64,000 nucleotides of DNA from contig NC_054743.1 of assembly GCF_018143015.1 (NCBI RefSeq), forward strand, positions 42,054,922 to 42,118,921, read 5' to 3'. The position numbers and the translations under genes are program-made. How positions within the stretch are numbered: position 1 is the stretch's first letter; each line of letters begins with the position of its first letter. Under the pieces are notes generated by a model. It was not told where the DNA came from and ran no database searches. It saw only the letters and a list, made by a program, of their open reading frames with translations. Below, piece by piece: positions 22,501-32,130 of this stretch. The stretch is from Lytechinus variegatus (Eukaryota; Echinodermata; Echinoidea; Temnopleuroida; Toxopneustidae).

Positions 22501-25500
22501 ACACCTCAGTTTTTACAATCATGGTAACCTGAACTATGCAGTAAACGTTAGATTACTTGTCACCTTGTTACGCTCGAGACAGTTGGCTTAAATACAAAAT
22601 GTGGCATAAACATATAGGCTTATCAGAAATCACAAAAAATCACAGGAAATCACAATATTTGAGGAAAAAACATGATCTTTTTATTTGACATACTTATAAT
22701 GGAATATTACTGATAAAGGGGTAGAAGCATGGTTAGAGTTTATTGAAGAGCCTTATCAATGAAATTGAAATACCAAATTGGCCTGTAGCCAGTCAAATGC
22801 ACAAATTTCAGTACCATTAACAATTCTTATTGATCGAAAGAAAGAAAAAAAAGGCCGCCGGCCTGGGAAACATTCATGAAGACTTGTAATTTCTCACAGC
22901 CAATCAAATGGAAGGCATTTCAGTATCCCCATTGGAAATAAGCCATCTCGGCTTTCATGGGCAATCCTGTCAAGGTATACACTACTGTTCATATTTTCAT
23001 GTACTTGTTCATAGTTACCTGACAAATAAAATCAATCATCTTATAACACTATGTTAGTGAAAATAAATTACAAACCTGAAAACTTACCCGTTTAAGAGTG
23101 CTTTTTGATAGACATTGACTTATTGTTCAGACATACATTTGTAAATAGTTTTTGTTGTTCAGCTCTCATGCGCTTTAAGCATCTAATCAAGATCAATTAG
23201 TGCGCTATACGATTCTCACGTATTATCACTATTATTTTTATCATTATTATGAAACGCTACCCCCATCCCACTACCTTCCGGGGGCATTTCATGAAAGGAC
23301 TTGTCGGAAGTTTTATCCGACAAGTCCCATTTTATCCGACAGTTTCCATAGGAACAGTGCCTCTCAGCCAATCAAAAGCATGGAAAGATGTCAGATATGA
23401 CAACTTGTCGGATGAAAATATTTATGAAACGCTCCCCCGAAGTATATGCGTATACATGTTCGATGAATAGCAGGAAAGTGAATTTCGTCTCTCATTTCGT
23501 CATGTAAATCCGGGTGTAAATGAACGACTTTCGGAAATCTAACTTAACTTTGAGAATGACACTCGCGTGTTTAGATTTTTTACCTGATGGACTAGCTAAA
23601 CATCTCGCATCAATTAACCCAGCTGTTTCATGCGAATACCTCATGCATTTCATTTGCTTTGGGGGCCCGGTGAACAATTTTCACTTTAATTCTATAGAAA
23701 TACCTGGTATAATATTCAATAATGACAACTATCATGACCTGCTAATTGTATTGGCCGGATAATGACTCCAAAATGGCCTTCGATCATGACAAACTCTTAA
23801 TTGATTGATTTAAAAAAAAAAGAGAGCAACCGCTGGCATGCATTTTAACACCCCTTATTCTCATAACTCGCATTTATCTGCACGCACAAGGGTAGGGGGA
23901 TATAGGCACATTTCCCATTTAAAGCTTGACCTGCCCCCGGGTTCGATTCCCGGCCCACGATACCTGTGCCCGTGAGCAGGGAATTTAATTTACAGTTATC
24001 TTTTTTTTTACTGCATTCAAAATAACAGAAAAAGTTATGTGCGGCCATCTTGGTAACTTGAGTATTGAACTTGTTGTTTTTTCAAGAAAAAAAAAACTAT
24101 TTCATTGTGTGTTTTTGAGCATGGTCAATATTGAACACATGATTGTGAATATATAATATCATCTCATAGAAGCAATTATCTTTCCTTATGAGCCAACCGG
24201 TGTGTTGGCTCGGTTGGTAGAGCGTCCGTCTCACAACCGGAAGGCCGGGGGTTCAAACCCGGGCCGCGTCTGTTAAACACGCGTCAGACCAAAAGACCTT
24301 AAAAGATGGGATTTGCTGCTACCCTGTTTGGCGTTCAACGATGAAAGGGATAGAGCCTTGTTGATTTGCCGCTGCACAGCGGCTGCCGGGCCCACGAGCA
24401 ATTGGGCAAAGCAAACTTTCGGAGTATTTCATGTCTATTTCGAAAAATAAACTAAGGATTTTCTTTTTTTTCCATTTTCATTGTTTTATATTCCAGAATA
24501 CGTCAAAGGTACCAATACGGTCGATCTTACTATCCTTGCCTGTCATCGCTTACGCCATTACACTGTTCTGTATTCCCGGATTTGTGTACTTCAATTTGGC
24601 GTGCAATCTACCAATCTACTTCAAACACGTGTTGCAATTTGACATCATGTCTGTAAGTGATTAACGCATTGGCGGAAATCCCAGGGGGGGGGGAAGGGGG
24701 GGGGGACGTATCCCCTACTCAAAATAGTAGGGGGCACAATGTCAAATGTCCCCCTTCTATTTGTGGTCTTTTATGATAGTAAGAAATACATCATTCAAAA
24801 TCGAAATAAAAGATTATTTTAGGTCGAGCTTACTTTTGGGATGATAAACTTACTTTTTTTTCGATTGTCAAATTAATTTTCGTCGAAATAACCTTAAATT
24901 TGCGGTGATAACTTTTTTTTGGCTTGTCAAATGTTCAAATTTCCAGCCCCTTGTCTCCCTACCTTTTGGGAGAGATTTCCGCCCTTGGCTTAACGCATTT
25001 TCCATTATTTTATTTGTGCTTTGAAGGTTGTTTTACGAAGACTGAAATTTTTAACCATAAAAACAGCAACACTCAAAAGAAATAATCGGAGTGTTGCACG
25101 AAACTTGCAATTGATCGCAAGTCAATTTCAGGTCTCAAAGTCAATTGGAAGTCACGGATTTCATTGATCTATTGATGGTCTGCTTTCTGCATCAACAAGT
25201 AAAAATTAATTTGCTTTAGATGAAATAATCAATTGTAAAATTGCAACAGAATATTTGCGATTGATGGCAAATATTTTCTTGCAACACCACCTTAGACAGA
25301 TAAATTCATCAATTCCCAGTTCTTTGGGGGAAAGAAATTACGTCAAAAAGGATTCCATTGGCAGGCAAAATGTTGAGTGTATGAGTTTTTACAGACAGGT
25401 ATAATTATGTACGTCAGAGACTGGCATTTAACGTCCAGGGCTGGAACCTCGAATCTCTGCATCAATTTGTACAGGTTTAAGCTCTTTCCACGGAGTAGTT

Positions 25501-25587
25501 GAAGTAGTAGTAGTAGTCTTAGTAGTAGCAGTAGTAGTACTACTATACTACTACTACTTCAACTACTACTACTACTACTACAACTAC

Positions 25588-25623
<36 letters not shown>

Positions 25624-28260
25624 ATCTATTACTATTACCACCACCACCACCACCACTACTACTATTACAACCACCACCACAACTATTACTACTACTGATA
25701 ATGATGATGATAAAATAATAATAACAATAACAACAACAATAATAATAATAATAGTAATAATAATCATTATTGCCATTTTTATCCTCACTACATCACTACA
25801 CGATTCTCAGCGCTATTTCTATCATTTTTTTTCAGGTGGGCTTTCTCACATCAATCCCATATGTGTGTCAATGGACTGCGTCACTGCTTGCGTCATTTAT
25901 ATCAGACGCACTGATAAATCGAAATATCTTAAGTAGAACCTCGGTTCGAAAACTTATCATATGTTCAGGTAAAACAAATATTCTTGTAAACCTTAATCTG
26001 TACGTGTAGCCCTAAATTTCTCTGGTATGTCTGACCTGTATTCGTCAAGAAATCACTTCGGTATCTGCAAACGGGCCCGGGGGGGGGGGTGTTTCATGAA
26101 AGTATCCAGCACTGACATTCAGTGCTGGAGATGTCAGTTGATTCCATGGTTTTGATTGGCTGTGAGGCACTGGCGTCTTCCTTTTACAATGACAATGATG
26201 TCCGAGAAAGTCACCAGGCTTGTCTCAGTGCTGACAACTTTAAAATGAAATGTTTCCCTGCTGATCTGTTAATACCCCCCCTCTTTCTTCCTTTTCTTCT
26301 ATTTTCTCCTTTCTCCTTTATCAAAAAAAATATCTCTCTCGTTAATTTAAAAACCACAGAGCCCCCCCCCCCCTGGAGAGCCGCCCCTATATCCAGCCAT
26401 TTCTGTCTCCTCTCTTTTCCATTCTCTCCATTTATTCCCTTACACCTTCACAACTCCATTTACATTTTTCTAGTTTCCTTTCTTTTCGCTCACCTACCAC
26501 TGCATTCTTCTTTTTCTCCACTGACTTTTCTTTTCTCTAAGATCACATAGTATACATAATAGGTTCATGTATCATTTTAAGAAAATATTACGATACTTTG
26601 TATGAGAACTTTATATGTAACTTGCATGTTTGTAAAATTGATCACAATTCGGCCTTTGGCTGCGATGATCTTTTAATAAACCATTTTATCTATCTATCTA
26701 TCTATTCAAAAAACATCTTCCTCTCTTCTTATTTTATTCATCAGGAGCAACGATAATGGCTGCGTGTTTTTTGTCTATCTCCTTCATCGTGAAAAGCGAC
26801 TCATCCGTCATTGTTATAATCGTGATCGTCATGTATGGAGCTATGGGCGTCGTCTTCTCAGCCGTCTTCGTCAACGCTATGGACCTCGCCCCCAGCTACT
26901 CGGGGACGGTATCCGGTATCAGCAACGCGGTCGCTGTCTCCTCGGGGTTCATTGGTCCCATTGTGACGTCACTCTTCACCGAGGATCAGGTTCGAAATGA
27001 TATCCCAAACATGGTATATTCATACCGTAAACTATAATATGGGTAATCATAATGCGGAGGTGTGGCTGTGTGAATAAACACTGGGCGTGCCTTATGAGGT
27101 CAGAATACGAAATTTGCCAAGATAGGCGCTACAGTAGCACCTAGCTGTCAGATTCTAAAAGAACATTCCCGGAACTGCAATTCTCAGAAGGAAATGTATA
27201 AAACATTTAACTTTTTTAAAAATTAAAATCATGACATGCTCAGCAGACAAGTCCACCCTAACGAAAAGTTGAAGTGAATAAAAGGAGAAAATTCAGCAAG
27301 TATAACCCTGAAAATTACATTGAATGTCAACTCAGATAGTTATGACATTTTAAGATTTCGCTTCGTTTCACAAAACAACTATGGCCAATCCTGATCGGTA
27401 TGCAAATGAGCAGACTGATGACGTCACCCACAAATTATTTCTCTTGTATTTTATTGTATGAAATATAAAATCTAATTTTCTCCTCGTTGTCATGTGAAAC
27501 TAATTTTTTCCTCCCTGAACGTGGAATCATTAAAGTTCATGATTTAGTGAAGTTGGCCCTTATTGTCAATCTGTAAAATTCTAAATTCAAACAATAAATA
27601 AAGATAATAGTGAGTGAGGGACATCATCAAATCTCTCATTTGTATGTCCCCAAGTTGTGCATATAAACTGCTTTGTGCAAAAATAAGCGAAACTTTAAAT
27701 TGTCATAAATTTATCATTTTACATCTGATTTTTATCAAATTTTCAACTTTATGCCAAATAATTTTTCACTATTTATTCAGACAAACATTTTCCTGGGGTG
27801 TGAAAACCGCATTTTATTGACTGAAAATTTGAAACTTAAATAAAGTCATGACTTTTTTTCACCCGATTTGAATTTTCAGCGTTATCGTGCTTGTTTGATT
27901 GTTCTCTATGTATTCGAATAAACAATTTTCTGGGATGGAATTGACCGTTAAGCGGTTTTGAAGTTTTACGACCTCTGTTTTACATGCCTTGATTCTCATA
28001 TTCATAGTTACATCGAAGGAGAAACCTGTGGGTCAATAGTGATTCAGTTTGCTTTTCACCTCCCAGGCACAGGTGATGCCAAAACAAAATAATAATGATA
28101 AAAATAGTTTGATAATAATAATAAAAATATTAATGATTTCTTTTCTTCTTTCTTTCTTTCTTTCTTTCTTTCTCTCTCTCTTTCTTTCTTTCTTTCTTTC
28201 CTTCTTTCTTTCTTTCTTTCTTTCTTTATTTATTTATTTGCTTTTCTCTCTCTATCTTTT

Positions 28261-28322
<62 letters not shown>

Positions 28323-28636
28323 TTCCTTTCTTCCTCTCTCCCTCCCTCCCTCTCTTCCCTCCTTGCTCCCTTCCTTTCCTTCCTCTTTCATTCATTTCTT
28401 CCATTCTCTCTTATAATTTCCAGACCGACCCCGCTGGTTGGAGGATTGTATTCCTAATCACCACCGCTGTCACCCTGTTCGGTCCCCTCGTGTTCCTCAT
28501 CATCGGGTCGGGTGATGTTCAACCCTGGGCTATCATGGCCGACGAAGACGTGAATGAAATGGACAAGACGCGACCGGACCAATTACCAGATGAAGATGTT
28601 GCCATGATAAAAAGTGTAAACTCCAATGAAGCGTGA
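16321..28636 (+). CDS. SLC17-family organic anion transporter (sialin/VGLUT-like), nine exons
   Basis: A major facilitator superfamily carrier of the SLC17 group, which moves phosphate, sialic acid, glutamate or other organic anions across plasma or vesicle membranes. The exons (16321-16553, 18846-19094, 20465-20552, 21326-21412, 22131-22252, 24497-24652, 25836-25968, 26745-26989, 28424-28636) have GT-AG borders and matching phases, and give 507 residues to a stop. TM1 carries the family RLNISVAMAIM signature. The MFS motif A region is GYTLGNIPAGWLADRFGGK (about residues 103-121). The GSYFPALYPMV block matches the family G(V)T(F)PA(M)H segment. An Asn-rich, glycosylatable loop follows TM1, and an acidic cytosolic tail ends the protein. 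Only the N-terminal leader exon is missing: exon 16321 opens with two bases of a split codon. The exact substrate cannot be told. Confidence 0.95.
17551..17736 (+). mobile_element. tRNA-derived SINE, Leu/Ser-type head, copy 2
   Basis: A box GTGGCCGAGTGGTCTAAGGC, B box GAGTTCGATCCCCGGCC, then ATGCCCATGAGCAAGGC, a TCCTGCTTTCAAATAAATGG tail, and an oligo-T run at 17720-17736. It sits in the first SLC17 intron, in the gene's orientation. This is the best preserved of three copies. Confidence 0.9.
17905..18420 (+). repeat. Dispersed repeat (TATATAGCGCTTAATACATC), copy 1
   Basis: Shares TATATAGCGCTTAATACATC, AAGCGCTTTACAGAT, ATTACCCCGGTC and CTCCCTGGGG with 36845-37060. It is interrupted by the palindrome at 18203-18374; the text resumes with TTACAAGGCGAGAGTCAGAAG. 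Confidence 0.75.
18203..18374. mobile_element. Near-perfect foldback (hairpin) element
   Basis: Arms 18203-18272 and 18305-18373 are inverted copies with about two differences over 70 bases (AAGTGCTAATTCAGCTCTT and CTATACACGCTCTTTAAGAG visible in both). The loop is about 32 bases. It is nested in the dispersed repeat at 17905-18420. Confidence 0.9.
18846..19094 (+). CDS. SLC17-like transporter, exon with TM2-TM4 and MFS motif
   Basis: Acceptor CCCACAG|GAG, donor GAG|GTAATT, phase 0 at both ends. It encodes EFNWSSHIQELLLAAF, then the GYTLGNIPAGWLADRFGGK motif and the FFATRCLAGFVE helix. Confidence 0.95.
19155..19790 (+). repeat. (GAAA)n microsatellite with about 160-base higher-order repeat
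   Basis: An almost pure purine strand. The block GATGAATARAAAGACAAAATG recurs at about 19303, 19463 and 19620, so a unit of about 160 bases has been tandemly copied. It lies in the second SLC17 intron. The minus-strand ORFs rich in FLSFF across it are artefacts. Confidence 0.9.
20465..20552 (+). CDS. SLC17-like transporter, 88-base exon
   Basis: Acceptor TTTACAG|GGT, donor GCAG|GTAAGA. It encodes GSYFPALYPMVNNWSPVK then ERTRMMALVVA, the conserved loop and helix after TM4. It enters in phase 0 and leaves in phase 1. Confidence 0.95.
20910..21165. mobile_element. MITE-like element with poly-C/G ends (AACGTACCTA..TAGGTACGCT)
   Basis: The left ACGTACCTATAGGGGG is inverted on the right as CCCCGG..ACTAGGTACGCT. 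Its interior consists of T-rich runs. It lies in an SLC17 intron. Confidence 0.6.
21326..21412 (+). CDS. SLC17-like transporter, 87-base exon
   Basis: Acceptor TTAAAG|GG, donor GTTG|GTAAGT. It encodes GFAFGPALGQSISGVICANL then GWPASFYFVG, a transmembrane hairpin. Phase 1 in and phase 1 out. Confidence 0.95.
21769..21862 (+). mobile_element. tRNA-derived SINE head remnant
   Basis: CTGTGGTCGAGCGGTAAAGG is an A-box-like tRNA head. No matching B box is clear, and an AAATAAAAAAAG tail follows at 21888. Partial or degenerate. Confidence 0.4.
22131..22252 (+). CDS. SLC17-like transporter, 122-base exon
   Basis: Acceptor TCAAAG|GT, donor TCG|GTATGA. It encodes GGVSILWAILWTVTAYDHP then the cytosolic DKHPCIKHTELDYIERTR loop, whose H(P)xIxxxEL(x)YIE pattern is typical of SLC17. 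Phase 1 in and phase 0 out. Confidence 0.95.
22313..22518. mobile_element. MITE, CACTGTAAAAACTG family, copy 2 (inverted)
   Basis: Inverted relative to 36119-36357: CGGTGTACACAGAGGACCAC, TTACACCTATAGGTGTTATT and GTGGTCCTCTATTAACACC match. It lies in an SLC17 intron. Confidence 0.85.
23280..23438. mobile_element. MITE, GGGG(C)GTTTCATGAAA family, copy 1
   Basis: Left GGGGCATTTCATGAAAGG, right ATTTATGAAACGCTCCCC inverted. ACTTGTCGGA and TCCGACAAGT repeats lie inside. Relatives occur at 26088 and 32485; all hold CAATCAAAA/GATTGGC-type text in the middle. Confidence 0.75.
23925..24030 (+). mobile_element. SINE remnant with B box
   Basis: CCCGGGTTCGATTCCCGGCC is a B box. The following CCTGTGCCCGTGAGCAGGGA and CTGCATTCAAAATAA resemble the tail of the Leu/Ser-type SINE. 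The A-box half is missing. Confidence 0.55.
24203..24420 (+). mobile_element. tRNA-derived SINE, Val-like head
   Basis: Head GGCTCGGTTGGTAGAGCGTC, a possible CAC anticodon, and a B box GGGTTCAAACCCGGGCC. A body follows with GGGATTTGCTGCTACCCTG and CGATGAAAGGGATAGAGCC, a SINE body rather than a tRNA trailer. The acceptor stem does not pair, so it is not a functional tRNA gene. Confidence 0.7.
24497..24652 (+). CDS. SLC17-like transporter, exon opening the second six-helix half
   Basis: Acceptor ATTCCAG|AAT, donor TCT|GTAAGT. It encodes VPIRSILLSLPVIAYAIT and YFNLACNLPIYFKHVLQFD, matching the SLC17 VPW..ILTS..V(W)A and LP(T/I)Y(F/M) pattern. Phase 0 at both ends. An element sits only 18 bases after its end. 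Confidence 0.95.
24671..24989. mobile_element. MULE-like MITE, copy 2, beside a splice donor
   Basis: Flanked by the direct repeat TTAACGCATT (24661-24670 and 24990-24999). The inner ends GGCGGAAATC and GATTTCCGCC are inverted. The text matches 14754-15030. Confidence 0.8.
25500..25785. repeat. Trinucleotide (CTA/AGT, CCA) and AT-rich microsatellite
   Basis: (AGTAGT)n switches to (ACTACT)n at about 25540, forming a local palindrome. CCACCA, GATGAT and AATAAT runs follow. It lies in an SLC17 intron. The open minus-strand frame (all Val) is an artefact. Confidence 0.9.
25836..25968 (+). CDS. SLC17-like transporter, 133-base exon
   Basis: Acceptor TTTCAG|GTG, donor TCAG|GTAAAA. It encodes VGFLTSIPYVCQWTASLLAS and FISDALINRNILSRTSVRK, the family G(L)LSA(L)P(Y) and AD.L..(R)..S...RK segment. 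Phase 0 in and phase 1 out. Confidence 0.95.
26088..26270. mobile_element. MITE, GTTTCATGAAA family, copy 2
   Basis: GTGTTTCATGAAAGTATCC on the left and AAAATGAAATGTTTCCCTG on the right, with a central TTTGATTGGCTGTGAGGCAC. Diverged from 23280 and 32485. The CT-rich stretch 26275-26550 after it is non-coding. Confidence 0.55.
26570..26712 (+). mobile_element. LINE 3'-end fragment with TCTA tail
   Basis: AATTCGGCCTTTGGCTGCGATGATC forms a small 3' hairpin region (positions 26646-26670). AATAAACCATTTTATCTATC and (TATC)n close it. No coding sequence remains. Confidence 0.5.
26745..26989 (+). CDS. SLC17-like transporter, 245-base exon
   Basis: Acceptor ATCAG|GAG, donor CAG|GTTCGA (a weak donor). 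It encodes three helices, including AMDLAPSYSGTVSGISNAV then FIGPIV, the SLC17 N..D(I)AP.(Y/F)AG...GI(S)N(T) signature. Phase 1 in and phase 0 out. Confidence 0.95.
27228..27965. mobile_element. MITE of the ATCCGATTTTGATGAAATTT superfamily
   Basis: Left end AGACAAGTCCACCCTAACG; right part TTTTACATCTGATTTTTATC, AAACATTTTCCTGGGGTG and GGGATGGAATTGACCG, inverted at the ends. The interior has GATGACGTCACCCAC and CTCATTTG..ATGT blocks shared with 46645-47260 and 50385-50675. Confidence 0.65.
28137..28400 (+). repeat. (TTTC)n microsatellite
   Basis: An almost pure pyrimidine run just before the last SLC17 exon. It supplies a very long polypyrimidine tract upstream of the acceptor at 28423. Complementary in transcript to the purine array at 19155-19790. 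Confidence 0.92.
28424..28636 (+). CDS. SLC17-like transporter, last coding exon
   Basis: Acceptor TTTCCAG|ACC. It encodes TDPAGWRIVFLITTAVTLFG, the last helix FLIIGSG and an acidic tail ending SVNSNEA and a TGA stop. The W(R/Q).VF.I...V...G...F...GSG..QPW pattern is a strong SLC17 C-terminal match. Confidence 0.95.
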   Translation, partial: TDPAGWRIVFLITTAVTLFGPLVFLIIGSGDVQPWAIMADEDVNEMDKTRPDQLPDEDVAMIKSVNSNEA

Positions 28637-28653
28637 ACATGACAAATGAACAT

Positions 28654-28713
28654 GACAAAGTTTGAACGAGAGTGGGAGTTTTGTCAAACTCCCTCTCTCG
28701 TTCAAACTTTGTC
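28654..28713 (+). promoter_or_regulatory. Hairpin right after the SLC17 stop codon
   Basis: Arms GACAAAGTTTGAACGAGAG.. (28654-28681) and ..CTCTCGTTCAAACTTTGTC (28686-28713) pair over 28 positions with one mismatch and a loop of about 4 bases. It begins 17 bases after the stop. It could be a short foldback MITE or a 3'-UTR RNA structure. Confidence 0.7.
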
Positions 28714-29512
28714 AAAAGACGGGTCGAGTTATCAGTAGTTATTAAACACTCTGAGGCCAGGCACATGTTGTGGACGACAAGACGACAAAATTTTCATGAA
28801 ATGGAATTTGTTCCCAAGGGAGAAATTGAAATTAGTCGGAGAAAAGCTACGACTGTTTTTTTTAATGCAGCCACATCAAGCATGTCAGGTGGTATGACTT
28901 CCGAACATTAGAATCTTGACAGATCACAATTCCACATCGCAGCTCTTTCCAATCTTATCATGAGAGATACATATTATGCCAAAAAAAATTCTCTAAAGAT
29001 TGTGCGATTGACTATTATCGTGATACAGCAATCAGCGAACGTCTTCCAATTTTTGTATGGTTGTGCAATATTGTGAAATGTACTTTGTTAACTCAAACTA
29101 GCGTTTTTCGCAATTATTGTTACTGCTTTATGAGGTATTATTCTATGATTTAATTCATATATTTATATATATATATATATATTTATTTTGGTTTATATAT
29201 TGTATTCAATTTCATCTAACGCTAACGTATTTTTGAGGCTTCCTTTCTTCCAATTATATTTTGAAGGTTTTCAAGGTGATAATCTAGTCTGCTGGGCAAA
29301 CCCTTCACTCGAGTTAAGGGTCTGATTGTGCTCATGCCTTGTGTACTGAAGGCTCAGCAAGTTTTGTATGTGCTAGTCTTCGCGTGGAGGCACACTTGTT
29401 GATCAAAGTTCCAATCAGGGTCTGTGCCTGCAGACTAGTGATAATCGGCGACTAGCACGATTAGACCGCCTCTTTAGGTGTCATTGCACCCGGGTATCGT
29501 CGGAAAAAGACC

Positions 29513-29673
29513 TAGGCGCCGTAACACAAAGGTTAGCGATTAATCGCTAAATGAAATGACCAATAAATAACCTCGTTGCATGCGCATTTTGCGAAGTATA
29601 CTGACAATGAACCAATCAGAATTGTTCTTTGAAATTAGCGATCAATCGCTAACCTGTGTGTTACGGGACCCTA
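29513..29673. mobile_element. MITE, GGGTCCCGTAACACA family, copy 2
   Basis: Left CGCCGTAACACAAAGGTTAG, with GCGATTAATCGCTAA after it; right TTAGCGATCAATCGCTAACC then GTGTTACGGGACCC. The inverted arms are about 38 bases around a 90-base interior with ATGCGCATTTTGCG and AACCAATCAG. Confidence 0.85.
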
Positions 29674-30033
29674 ATAACTAGCCATATTATTTTGCGCATA
29701 TGTATTATACCTTTTACTATAATAGTGTATCATGGTGCTGGCAATTCCTTCTTGGATTTCTTTCAGGGAAGTATTAGCCTTGATATGAATAATGAATATA
29801 TCTAAAAAAATAATAATAATGAATATATCTTTGTCAATATAATTGCTGCGTTGACTGTTTATTTTTTCTTTCATTCTTCTGCAAGCAGTAAGAGAGATTG
29901 AAAAAGAGAGGAATGGAGAGAGAGAAGGAAAGAAAGAAGCCGACAGACATACAAGGGACAGAGGGAGAGAGGAGGGGGGGGAAATGAGGTGGTGGATAAC
30001 TAGCTTGAACATAGGCCTGTCCATCAAGTTCGC

Positions 30034-30190
30034 GTGTCAGTCGTTGACTGTACTTCTTGTGTTGTACCAATTAATGTCAACTGTTGTAACTTGTAGCCTT
30101 GTTGAAAGGATTTGTTGTGGAGCTGACATACTGTGTGGTACTAGAAAATGTGGTTGTTGTAGGTGCATTGGTTGGTGTTGGCTGGGAAAT
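30034..30190 (-). pseudogene. Duplicated fragment of the mucin-like exon
   Basis: Reads like 31300-31440, inside the mucin-like gene: TCTTGTGTTGTACC, TCAACTGTTGTA, GGAGCTGACA and GGTACTAGAAAATGTGGTTG. The copy carries indels, so the frame is lost, and it has no exon borders of its own. It lies about 0.9 kb beyond the gene's stop codon. Confidence 0.7.
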
Positions 30191-31054
30191 GAGGTGAATG
30201 AGGTGGTGACGAACTACCATCGAGTTCATCCCCCCAAATCTCAGTCCCTTCTTTTATGCATTCAATAAAGTCGCAATATAAAAAAAAAACTGCTGTCGAA
30301 GATCATAGTGTTAGCTTATTTTACTTCAAAGTCTATTTTATTTGTTTTTAAAATACAGGAATGTCGAGGAGAATATATACAGATATTTTAATAATGCACT
30401 CACCACTATATACAATAGCTTCTACAAAATATTCACAGCAAATAGACACGCATTCACAGTATGGAGTAGATTTTAAGAACACTCTTAATTCCTATACGAT
30501 AAAAAAAACGGTCTACAGGATTGGGGTCCAATCAAATTTTAGAATGACAAAATATTCATAAATTTATGAAAATATCTTACAAAAGTTGTTATTTCAAATT
30601 TCTTGATGGGGCAAGAGCATTTATAATGCACTGTCTGGTTTGGGGCTGTTTACCGGATTGTATTCAGATGGTGAAATAGCTCTTAGGCCGACAAAGCACA
30701 AACTACAATACCCATAGGGTGCAGGGAGTCAGTTGCCCCCCACCAGAAATTTTCAAAGCATTATCATTTTCACTAAAAATTTCCACACAATTTACCAGAA
30801 AGTGAGTACAAAATCCTTCGATTTCACTACAGAAAATGCAATAGTGCCCCCAAAGACAAACGCGGTCGCTTCGCTCCTTCGTTTTTGAGTTTTTCTTTCA
30901 AAATTGTTTATGCGTCTTATCTTGCCCCCAGGATTATGAGGGGGGGGGGGTGAGCTACCATTGAACTACCATTCCGTACTTGAGACCTAACAAAAGACGG
31001 ATCTGTGTATGCAAATACTCTCAGTTAATTCTTAGTTAGGCCTATATAATTTTT

Positions 31055-32130
31055 TCAAGTGTCGGCGGTTGTTGCATCTGTGGGAGTTGCAGTCAACTCT
31101 TCAGTTGTAACCTCTGTATTTTCGGTGTAAGCACCTGCTGTAGACCCGGTCTGGTCCGACGAGTCATCGGTGGTCAAGATCGAGGAGTCAACAGTCGTCA
31201 TGGAATACGTAAGCTCATCCTCTTCCTGTGTTGTGACCTCTTCCTCTGTTGTGACATCTTCGTTTGTTGTCGAGACATGGGAATTGGTTGTTGTTGTGGC
31301 TGTGTCAGCCGTTGACTGTATTTCTTGTGTTGTACCCATGTCAACTGTTGTAGCCTTGTTGGATGGATTGGTTGAGGAGCTGACAGATTGTGCGGTACTG
31401 GAAGATGTGGTTGCTATTGGTGTTGAGGCCGGGGTAGCAGTTGTTGCAGATGTGGAAGACTGTACTGTAGACTCCGTGATTGTTGTACGTGTATTTGAGG
31501 TTTTAAGGCTTGAACTGCTAGGAACTGTACTACCTTGTGTTGTGTCAGTGTTTGAAGATTGTGTGCTCGATACACCAACCGCTGTTGAGGTTGTAGACTT
31601 AGTGGTTAAAGTGGCTGTAGAGCTTTCTGGCTGCGTTGTGACAACTGCTGCTGTAATAGGTGAATTAGTTGAAGTTAACGTTGATGCATCGCTACCAGAT
31701 GCTGTGGAAGCAACTCCTGCTGTGGCAGGTGAATCAGTTGACCCTAACGTTGCTACACTGTTGTCTGGTTGTGTGGTAGCATCTCCTGCTGTGGAAGGTG
31801 GATATGCTGACGTCAAAGTTGATGCAGTGCCGTCTGATTGCGTTGTAGCAACTGCAGCCGAGGTGTGTGCATCACTTGATGCCGAGCTTGCTGCAGAGCT
31901 GTCTGGGCTTGTCGTGGCAACTCCTGCCGTCATGGCCGTGGTAGGTGCATTTGCCGACCCTAGATTTGTGGAGGCCTGTGTAGTCGTGGTTTCTGGTGAG
32001 TTTGCAGGTTGGCCGGTAGTGGCAGCAGCAATAGTTGTAAGAGCATTTGTTGATATAGCTTCTGTTGCAGGTGATGTTGTTATCGTTGCCGCGGTTGTGG
32101 TCTCCGATGACGAACTGCCAAATTGAATGT
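31055..32130 (-). CDS. Mucin-like protein, last exon (Thr/Ser-rich domain)
   Basis: Acceptor TTTCAACAG|AC, TGA stop at 31055-31057. It encodes 357 residues after the split Asp, with at least four adjoining 23-residue repeats between about 31600 and 31880. Confidence 0.85.

Noticed and set aside
23240-23450. Direct repeats as a CRISPR array
   Set aside because: The repeats are inverted termini and inner palindromes of a MITE in a eukaryotic genome.
24203-24275. Functional tRNA-Val gene
   Set aside because: The acceptor stem does not pair, the anticodon stem has a mismatch, and a SINE body follows directly.
25543-25788. Val-rich minus-strand ORF
   Set aside because: Trinucleotide microsatellite artefact.
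31170-32126. 318-residue plus-strand ORF opposite the mucin-like exon
   Set aside because: It is the antisense shadow of a repeat-rich exon that has correct splice borders on the minus strand; its Val/Glu-rich product has no motif.
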